Notes under the pieces: generated by a model | Database searches by the model: none | What the model was told of the DNA's origin: nothing | The model's input: only the letters and a program-made list of their open reading frames with translations | In this document: in pieces, positions 55,925 through 64,000 of the stretch | Layout of the letters: each line of letters starts with the position of its first letter | Numbering within the stretch: position 1 is the first letter of the stretch | Program-made: the position numbers and the translations under genes | NCBI GenBank assembly: GCA_020310875.1 | Contig: CM035438.1 | Location: 102,256,063-102,320,062, forward strand | Source of the DNA: Ceratopteris richardii | Taxonomy: Eukaryota > Streptophyta > Polypodiopsida > Polypodiales > Pteridaceae | Direction of reading: 5' to 3' | DNA: 64,000 nt

Positions 55925-58102
55925 CTAACATTTGTAGCATGGTCCTCTAGGGAATGGGGGTCTTACCTGCCTAGGTTGGGGTCTAGAGTTAGGGTTTGTG
56001 TACATTACATTTGTGTACTCTGGCTCCCAACTAGGTTCACTTGGTTCTTCACTATAGTAGGACTCACCATGTTCAGGAGATTGCATGTAGTAAGCTTGGG
56101 GACTATCAATATGTGTAGAATCAAAGCTATGGTCACTGGGATCACTTTCTGAAAGCAATGGAGTCACTGGGACAATAGCTCTATTCAAATTTTCCTCAGC
56201 AGCTGCATACTTTACAGGAATCACATTAGCTGGGGTTGGAGGTTGTTGAGCTAACATAGGCTGAGGCCTTTGTTGGTTTTGGTAGGGTTGTTGATAGGAT
56301 TCCTGCGGTCTACCATATTGCTGTGGAGGGTACTGGTTTTGGTATCTTCCCTATTGTGGATAGGGCTGAGGGTAGGTTTGCCTAACTGCTTGCTTATTGT
56401 ATGGGCAATCTTGTGCTGTGTGATTGGTGTATCTCCGTTCGATGGTGCAGTATTGGCTACTAGGATTTACTTGAGGTTGAGCCATAATGGGACATACATT
56501 CGCCATATGGTCACCACCGCAAGTGTAACATCTTTTCACAGAGGCAAATCTTGGGATTTGTTTGCTCGAGACACCTAATTTCTGAGCTACCTTCTCTCCT
56601 AATTCCTCAATAGATGTGGATTGTGTGGACGAGAGGCTAGAAGCACTATCTGAATCTTTATAGATTTTGGAAAGCTCTAACTCTTCCCCTAGGTTGTCCT
56701 CTATGTCAATGCACATGCATACACACTCTTCTATGGTCCTCGGGTCCTTCAATTACACATATGACCTCAATTTGGTACTTAGCAATCCATCCAAAAATAA
56801 AGCCACTTGTTTGGCTGGTGTGGGCAACTCAGGAACAGGGCATCTCTCAAGATACTGCCTAAATCTTCTTCCTGCAAGTCTCACCGTCTCTTGAGGGGTC
56901 TGCTTGAAGCTGTATATCAATGAGGAAGTATTATGCCTTATGCCACTTTTAGAGAATTCGGTGATGAAAGCCTCTAAGAGTTGGTCTATGCTCCTGAACT
57001 GTCTCTCATTCAATGGTTGAAACCACGTAAGGGCTGTGTTCCTAAGTGTTAGACCAAAGGCATTATATTGCGTGAATAGGTCCTCAACTTGTTCAGCTCT
57101 CAAGGCTTGCCTAAACTCGGCCACATGATCATATGGGTCTCCTGTGCCATCGAAGTAATTCTTCATGGACTTAACTAACTGAGTCGGTCTCAAAATCCTG
57201 GCGTGCTCCCTAGGCCTTGGCAGAGGGAAATCATCAGCATTCCTTTGGTTCTTTGGGGGTCTAAGTCCCTCAGGTTCCACTCTATTTGTTTCCGTTCTCG
57301 TTCTGTCTCTTCCCACTGGGTTGGCAAAGCTTACCTCCGGTCTTTCTCTATGTCCGTCTCTTTGAGTTCCATGAGCGTGGGAGGTTCCAGCTCCTTGGTG
57401 ACCAAAGGACACATTCGATCTTGGTTGGGGGAAAATAAATTCACCTTTCCAAGTGTAAGCATGCCTATCATTTTCTGTAACCACAAAGACCCTCTCTGAA
57501 GCATGATCCAGGTAGGTCACTCTGCCTGGACTATCAGGATCTTTGAACTCATATATCATGATTATTCCTTCCTCATTCGACTGATTAGATCTATACCTCC
57601 AAAAGGCTTCATCAGTCTCTCGGTTCAGGAGTAGATCTATGCTCTTATTATCTTGGGGAATCCACTCTGGTGTGATAATCCTAGTGAGAACAGATTTGCC
57701 CCAGGGGGTTCTAGGTTCTACACCCATGTTTCCTTGCTCTAGGTCACCTAAATCTGCTTCTGAGATCACATTCCCAAATTCATCTGTCCTATCTGGATGA
57801 CTGGTGACTACATATATTGTCCCTTCTTTGTCCAAGTATGCTCCATTTTCAAACTTGACAGCTGGATGTTCTAGTCCAATGGATTGGTCAGGGTTCTTGA
57901 TCTAAACCACAGATCTTCCTAGGCCGTCCTCATAGATGCTAGCACCTAATCGGTTGGTCCTAAGGTATTCGAGTTGCGTCTTGTAAGGGCCTTCTACCCT
58001 ATGTAAATATGGCACTCCGGAGCTTCTTGTAGGTCTCTCCATACCGTGGGACATCTCAGACTCACTAGTCTCAGAGCTAGGGTAATACGAATGATGGCTC
58101 AA
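55925..58102 (-). pseudogene. Ty3-gypsy gag with zinc knuckles
   Basis: One frame from MSHHSYYPSSETSESEMSHG (58102) with stops at 57902-57904, about 56752 and about 56350. The capsid retrotrans_gag region is at about 57230-56760: MKNYFDGTGDPYDHVAEFRQ, LTLRNTALTWFQPLNERQFR, DQLLEAFITEF, QTPQETVRLAGRRFRQYLER. The nucleocapsid has CYTCGGDHMANVC at about 56530 (CX2CX3HX4C, one residue short of the norm) and a degenerate second one, CTIERRYTNHTAQDC. Gln/Pro/Tyr-rich sequence follows. It packages RNA into particles. Confidence 0.88.
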
Positions 58103-60067
58103 CTGCTGGGCTCAAGACCTAGCAGTATGATTGACACTAGCCTCTGAAGATCTAAGACTTTGTCTATCTCTCCCTAAGTGTCGTCCTGATCTAAGGTTCA
58201 TAAGCCCAATTAAATAATCTCAAATTTTCCCAAGTACACTTTGCGTTGCTGAGTTCTTTTGTATTAGTCACTTGTTCTTTTTTAACTGCCCTTAGGGTGT
58301 CACTTCTTGTCCAATTAATCTTCGTCGCAAGGAATACTTGAATTTTATCATACTTTGAGTGTGGTCACTCAATTTAAGTTCTTTTCCCTTAGATTGTTTC
58401 GCAATTGTAATCTCCTAACACTTGCACTTGAGTGATTAGAGTTCTTGGACTTGGTCGTTCTTAACGTGTCCTTAATTAATCAAGACCTCTATCCGCACTT
58501 AGCCTATGCTAGGGATTGACAGAGGGTGTTGAGAATTTCCAACCTTAAGTTTCTTCCCTTGGTTGCCCTTGTATGCCCAGGAAGCGTGTTCCCAAGCTCG
58601 CACTTACTCTTGCTTCAAGTACCCTTCGATGCTCTCAAAGAACCTGAAAAAGTCCACAATTAGCTCAAGAATTGAATTCAGTTGACAGACATATCACTTT
58701 CATGGATGTAATTCACAGACCCAATTGCCTTTTGCCACTATGGAAAACAATCCCTAGGTACCATGAGTTTTCCTATCCCTCAAATTATCCTATCCCCACG
58801 AGCTTTCCAACAAAACAAAAATCACCGCAATCGGATTTTGTATGAGAAAGTTAGACCAGTTCAGGGTTTTGGGGCTAAAACAGGATTTAAAACAGGTTAA
58901 CCGGTAGACAGGACTTCTCGAAATGCTTTGGGTATAGGCCTCACAATGCTCTACTAACCCTTAAAAGTTCCCCATAATTTGCCAAAAAATTAGACCACTG
59001 TTTTTTGCCCTAAAAAATTGGCCAAATTTGCCCGTCTATCGCGTTCGCAAGCTTTGTCAGTCGCGATTGATAGGTCAATCGCGATCGACGTGTCGCTCGC
59101 GATTAACAAGTCCGTCGTGGCTGTCAGTCGCGATTGATGGGTCAATCGCGATTGACACGTGGCCTGAAAATTCAATCAGTTGTGGTCAAAGGATCGTGGA
59201 CTCTGTCAGTCGCGATTGATGGGTCAATCGCGATTGACACGTGGCCCGAAAATTCAATCAGTCATGGTCAAAGGATCGTGGACTCTGTCAGTCGCGATTG
59301 ATGAGTCGATCGCGATTGACAGGTCCGTCGCGAGGGTCTATCCGTCGTGGTCAAGCAATCGTTGACTGGGTCGATCGCGATTGACAGGTCCGTCGTGGCT
59401 GTCAGTCGCAATTCACTGGTCGATCACGATTGATGGCTCGATCGCAATTGACACGTGTCACGCGTAGGTTCTGTCAGTCGTGGTCAGTCGGTCGTTGACT
59501 CTGTTGGTCGCGATTGATGTGTCGGTCATGATTGACAGAGCCGTCGGCATGTGTGCGTCGTGGTTTGTCGATCGCGATTGACAGAGCGATCGCGATTGAC
59601 AGAAATCTGAGGAATTTTAAAATTTTAAACACACATTTGGGAAGCTCTAGGCCTGTAGATTATGGTTATGTACTTTGTTTAGCAAAAAGATCATTTTTTC
59701 TGTCGGTCGCGATTGGCAGAGGTCAACGCCTCGGGACCTGCACAGTCAAATTTTTTACCTGCTGGAGCTGGTGCAGCTGCTGGGGATGCTGATTCCTGCA
59801 GAAAATCTCAAAAAACACAGAAAATCACAAGCACACAAACGCTCTCTCGCTCTCTCTCACAAGTGAAATGAGGGGAATGGTATGGGTGGGGTGATATGAC
59901 CAAAAACTGAAATTTTTAGCGATGACGGAGGTGGATGTGGGAGATGGTGAGGATGATGATGGTGATGAGAAAACAAGAGAAAATAGGAGAAAGGTGAAGA
60001 AAATACCTATAACTCCAACGCATCAACTCTACGTCTTACCATCACACGCTCGTCCTCAAAGCTCAAT
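58103..60067 (-). other. Gypsy 5' leader
   Basis: About 2 kb between primer site and gag with no long frame. Contains the 82-bp repeat array (59028-59620) and a trinucleotide-rich stretch near 59925-59970. 58200-58980 has no recognised signal. Confidence 0.6.
59028..59620 (-). repeat. 82-bp tandem repeats with TCGCGA palindromes in gypsy leader
   Basis: Units start at 59123, 59205 and 59287 with an exact 82-bp step, and weaker units lie on either side. Each holds GTCAGTCGCGATTGATG and GTCAATCGCGATTGAC; the latter is a perfect 16-bp palindrome at 59141-59156 and 59223-59238. Confidence 0.92.
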
Positions 60068-60084
60068 CCCCGGCAACGGCGCCA
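60068..60084 (-). promoter_or_regulatory. Primer binding site, Asp-tRNA type
   Basis: Minus-strand TGGCGCCGTTGCCGGGG, the 17-base complement of the plant tRNA-Asp 3' end including CCA. Confidence 0.9.
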
Positions 60085-60092
60085 AAATTTGG

Positions 60093-60800
60093 TGTAGCTC
60101 AGTGATGAGTAGCACCTCCTTTAATGTCAATCCGAGAAGACGTGAGGATGGTATGATGACCTCGAGCAAGTGAAGGCACAAGTGCGTGAGTGCGAAGCAC
60201 ACTAACATGCACACACATACACACACACGCGCACACAAGGCAAGACAAAGAGTGAGAAGCAATGGAGTTCTTTAGATTACTTTCAAAAAGCTCATACAAG
60301 CTCAAATCAATTACAAGCTAACCTCAAAAATGAGCTCTCTAGCTCTATTTATAGTTTTTGGCTAGGTTTTGGCTTTGTCCAGACCTAGTGTCCGACCTAG
60401 TTAAAAATTAGGTTCTCTACCCTATTTGGAGGTTCAAACGGAGTCTAAACAATGGGAAAACTGATATTTAGGTACTTCTAAAGCTCCTCAAGCTCAAGGA
60501 CTTCTTGGCTTGCACAAAATGGAGCTACAAAAATATGAAATGGTATTTACAATGGTTTTTAGTGATGAAAATCACTATTTTTGTAGGGATTTCTTCTAAC
60601 ATTTTGACATACATTTCCTAGAGCTCCCTACTTGCTCCTTCTTCTTGTGTGCCCAACTCTTTGATGCTTGAAAAATTTAAATGGCCTACTTGCCAAATCT
60701 TCTTTGACTACTGTGTCTGCTTGTGCTTTCTCTTCGTTTCGACTCCCTACGTAGACTTCCTTGTCTTGTGACTCCTTCAGTTCCTTGACTACTGCCAACA
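60093..60800 (-). repeat. 5' LTR of the Ty3-gypsy element (boundaries approximate)
   Basis: Minus strand from TGTTGGCAGTAG (60800) to CTACA (60093), a few bases before the primer site. Holds a TATA box at 60344-60353 and a CA/CG-rich tract near 60200-60235. No second copy is in the window, so ends rest on TG...CA and the primer site only. Confidence 0.6.
60344..60353 (-). promoter_or_regulatory. LTR TATA box (CTATAAATAG)
   Basis: Minus-strand CTATAAATAGAG about 260 bp upstream of the primer site, a plausible gypsy promoter. Confidence 0.6.
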
Positions 60801-61059
60801 ATGAGCATGAGAACCATCTCTTATTTCATTTAAATTAGAGCTTACTCTATAAAAAGAGATAAATCCAAAGAGACAAAGTTGAAAATGTATGTGAGTCTTT
60901 TGGAAGCCAAACAAAAACTTGTACCTATCTTTTCGAGATGATTTGGTTGAGAATCATCACCTAAATGCATGAACCTCACCTTTGAGTAATCAAAGCTGAA
61001 GAAAAGGAGCCAATTAACAACTTGTGATTGAGAGAATCTCTCTCTAACTACTCTACGTC

Positions 61060-64000
61060 TTCAACCTTCTCAAAAGCAGCTCTCTATACTCTAGATAAAG
61101 AGGAGAGCAACCCACTACTTCTTGAGATCCTCTTAACAATAGAAGTATCCAAATTGTCTTCCATGTCATTGTGATAAGTGTTAGAATTCATATCATTGTG
61201 TAGAGAATCATTCATTATCCTCTCACACACTATGGAGTGATAAGTGATACGTATCTTCATTTTATGGATTGCTCATTAAGACTTTATGCTTGCTATATAC
61301 TCTCTCTCTCATTGTTAGTAGTGAAATTTTAGCTTATGTGAATGGTTGGTTGAGTGTACAATGTTATACTACTCTTCTATAACATGTAGATGTGTCTAAA
61401 TGTTGGAGAAGATTGATATAAGACTCATGGACGAATGCATATACTTGTAGGCTACTCTATATGAAAGTGCATATGATTTTCTATATGCTAGTGCATCATA
61501 ATCGAAGCTTGTGAGATTTTTTTGTGTAATCTTAGATATCGTGTTTGAGTGATAAGTGAGCATACACACCTATGTGTGAAGGTGTATGGAGTTTAGTTTG
61601 AATAAGCAAGTAACTTGAATTGTACCTCATATCATGTGTGAGAATAGGTTTGAGGATCCTACATTGTTGTGAAGAATCCTGGACACGTATGTACATCCCA
61701 AGCATTGAGTAATGGTATATGAAGAGTTTGTATTATGCATGATTGGATAGTAAGATGTTTTGTTAAAGTGCAAGAAGATTATTGAAGCAACTAGCCACAT
61801 GTCAAATCATTTCTGTTGGAAGAGATGGTGGATAGTGACAAGAGATGAAGTGGTGTTGCTAGATCCTTCTTCACACCTACTAAGAATGGTTGCTAGAGAG
61901 TGTGTTGGGCCCCTTTAGCTAGATAATGATCACAAATAATCATGTATGTTGCTTGGAATATGATCCACTAATCAATGGATCAAAATAGATAGGGAGGAGT
62001 TGATCCAAGCATAAAAAATTGCTATTTTTGTTCCTACACATGTTCAGTGTTTTGAACAATTCTCTGAGCACAAAAACCATTGTCTTAATTCCTTTTTGGG
62101 GAACTATAATTAACTTAGAGAGCTATCAATCATGAGTGATTGCAAGGATTGTTTTACAAGTAATAAGACTGAGAAGCCAAGGAAGAAGCAAGAAGAGGTT
62201 ACTAGGGACTGAATTCTTGAAGTCTTGAGAAAGAGGTGCATTAGCGGAAGTGCACACACCACCGGATCAAAGAAAGAAGGTGCTAGAAGAGAGCACATTC
62301 ACTTATTGACCAAGATTGTATTCAAAGGGAAGGAGCAGACATTCATTTGATTCAAAGGAGTTCAAGACGAGCGCTTGGAAGTGCATAAAACCATCAAAGT
62401 ATATTGACATGAAATATGTTCTTTTCATGTGTGCATTGAAGGTGAGATAAGGAAGATCTTAAGTAATAGAAATCAAACCATTTGTGGAAAAGCAAATTAT
62501 GTGGAACTTTTTTGAAGGTCTAAGTGTGTATCTAGTAGGTGAAGAGCCAAGGGGAGGGAATTCAAGATCAAAGGGGAGATCATGAGTATGAGAGTACTAA
62601 TAAAGATATCAACTTTCAAGACAAGTCAAGATGGATTAAAGAAGACCATGCAAAGTTTTCCAATGATGAAGGCATTGGTGAATTAGTTGAATGATTAAAA
62701 ATTCAGCACTTTAACTTGTTGGTAGATTCTTTGAAGAAGATACTAACATGAAGAATGAAGATCGGGCAGCCACGAATAAAGAAGAAAGTGATCAAGTGAA
62801 GAGACAACAAGAGGAAGAGTTAGCAAAGCCATCAAGAGAAGCCATCAAAGAAGAACTAGAAGTTCTGAAGGGAGCCAAGATGACAAGAGGAAGACTTAGA
62901 AAAGTCATCTACAACAACCAATAAAGAAGAAGAAAGAAAAAGATGTGGAAAGAGAAGAAGCAAAACCAAAACAAATTCAAGAGATTTTTTTGGAATCAAG
63001 AAAAAACTAAACAAAGAAAAAGAAAATCAAGGAGTTGAAGTTCAGTATTTTGGAATACAAGAAAAGTCAAAAGGAGAGAGAACTATGTTGCCACGAGAAA
63101 AAGAATCCATAATAGAAGAGTTCCTTTCAAGAGAACAAAAAAATATTTTGAGAGCACACCAAGGACATGGATGATGAAGGATCCAAGAGCAAATTTAAAG
63201 ATTCAAGGTTGAATAGATCTTGATTTAGAAGCAAGATAAATATTCACCTTTCTTTCTTCCATACATTCATGTGTGGACAAGAGGATTGCTACCTCTCCAA
63301 AGTGATCATATGGAGGTAGGAAAAGATGAAGACAAAGACTTCTTGGAGGTAATGAGGTCTTGGATAGGTAACTATGTACTAAATATTTCAAGATTTCAAG
63401 GAGATCAAATCCAATGTAGCAATGCAGGTTCAAGAAAAATGAACGTGAAGTTACAACTCACGAGGACTTGAAGGTGAAGCTACAACTCAAGAGGACTTCA
63501 TATGGAGAATTTCATGGCACTTCGCAATTGCATCTTGAGGGGGGATGTTGGAAATGAACAAGCTTCACTATGAAGCTTAGTTTCAACTTTTCACTTCTCT
63601 ATATGAAGAGAAGAGAAGCCCACTACTCCTTGAACTCCCCTTAACAATAAGAGTATCCATATTTTCCTCCTTGTCATTGTGATGAATGTTAGAACTCTTT
63701 GATTGTATAGAGAATCATTCACTATCCTCCCACACACTAAGGAGTGATAAGTGACACATATCTTCATTGTATAGATTGCTCATTAAGACTTTATGCTTGT
63801 TATATACTCTCTCTCTCATTGTTAGTAGTGATGTATTTTCACCTTATGTGAATGGTGGTTGATTGTAAAATCTTCTACTGCTCTTATATGAAATGTAGAT
63901 GTGTCTAAATGTTAGAGATAATTGATTCGAGACTCATGGACACATGCATATACTTGCAAGCCACTTTATATAAAAGTGCATATGATTCTATATATGCTAG
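61060..64000 (+). mobile_element. Non-autonomous LTR element, runs off right edge
   Basis: A left repeat (about 61060-61510 and probably further) matches 63580-64000: shared TGCTCATTAAGACTTTATGC, TTGCTATATACTCTCTCTCTC, AATGTAGATGTGTCTAAATG and GTGCATATGATT. The right copy begins TGTTGGAAATGAAC at 63546, directly after CTTGAGGGGGGA, a polypurine tract, so these are LTRs and the element is on the plus strand. The left LTR lacks its first part. The interior (about 61900-63545) has a decayed Lys-rich frame from ATG 62131 with stops at 62209 and 62347, but no protease, RT or integrase. No primer site was recognised. Confidence 0.7.
63546..64000 (+). repeat. 3' LTR of the right-edge element (partial)
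   Basis: Starts TGTTGG after the polypurine tract 63534-63545 and continues past the window end. A TATATAAAAG stretch (about 63966-63975) may be its TATA box. Confidence 0.7.

Larger units (their letters stand above)
49574..60800 (-). mobile_element. Large Ty3-gypsy retrotransposon with extra 3' ORF
   Basis: Read right to left: 5' LTR (about 60093-60800), Asp-tRNA primer site (60068-60084), 2-kb leader with 82-bp repeats, gag (58102-55130), protease (54650-54430), RT and RNase H (about 53500-51860), integrase (about 51900-50437), and a further ORF with a retropepsin-like fold (50470-49574). RT before integrase defines Ty3-gypsy. No 3' LTR is seen before the neighbouring copia LTR, so the 3' end is truncated. 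The gag-protease frame is one continuous frame broken by five stops. Later parts need frame changes, so the copy is inactive. Confidence 0.92.

Noticed and set aside
59028..59620. CRISPR-like or tRNA-like array in the palindromic repeats
   Set aside because: 82-bp full-unit tandem repeats with no spacer diversity; lies in a retroelement leader.
60056..60305. Cys-rich membrane peptide frames on the minus strand
   Set aside because: They arise from translating the CA/CG-rich tract of the LTR in two frames; no start context or family.

Overview
The window is repeat-rich nuclear DNA from a land plant with a large genome. Evidence: Ty1-copia elements with initiator-Met-type primer binding sites (TGGTATCAGAGC and close variants), a Ty3-gypsy element with an Asp-tRNA-type site (TGGCGCCGTTGCCGGGG), a plant-type L1 LINE whose ORF1 carries a DUF4283-like domain and a zinc knuckle, and a hAT fossil. 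No bacterial-style operons, rRNA, tRNA or CRISPR were seen. The species cannot be named; a gymnosperm or fern is only a guess from the density of old retroelements. Almost every coding stretch is a transposable-element relic with stops or frameshifts. The only host-like fragment recognised is an FCP1/NIF-type phosphatase piece near 31 kb.

Layout. 1-6.1 kb: a minus-strand L1 LINE (reverse transcriptase running off the left edge, endonuclease, ORF1, leader). Its ORF1 5' half and leader are repeated as a nearly perfect inverted copy, giving two 1,527-bp arms around a 76-bp loop. 6.1-12.6 kb: copia LTR and integrase scraps, a hAT transposase fossil on the minus strand, a satellite of about 80 bp period, and a chimeric copia remnant. 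12.6-20 kb: a complete but mutated copia element (13530-19939) with about 1-kb LTRs and a perfect GTATG target duplication, nested in the coding frame of an older copia. 20-26 kb: short LTRs with primer sites, a gag/protease fossil, and a gypsy relic with a mutated YVDD box. 26-31.4 kb: an AT-rich minisatellite, a decayed unknown ORF, a 5'-truncated copia with 3' LTR, and the phosphatase fragment.

32-42 kb: a minus-strand LTR element (32147-36506) with matching 210-bp LTRs, primer site and polypurine tract but no recognisable pol. It lies at the 3' end of a minus-strand gene for an unusual DDE-transposase-like protein (36.5-40.7 kb). The two halves of that gene are separated by 1.8 kb of the same AT-rich minisatellite, and a second partial copy lies at 41.5-42 kb. 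42-49.5 kb: a decayed copia whose RT/RNase H region is split by a 2,829-bp insertion with LTR-like ends.

49.5-60.8 kb: a large minus-strand Ty3-gypsy element. It has a 5' LTR with TATA box, an Asp-tRNA primer site, a 2-kb leader with 82-bp repeats of a TCGCGA palindrome, gag, a first protease, RT, RNase H and integrase. After integrase comes an extra ORF carrying a second retropepsin-like domain, the most unusual coding feature here. 61-64 kb: part of an apparently non-autonomous LTR element running off the right edge.
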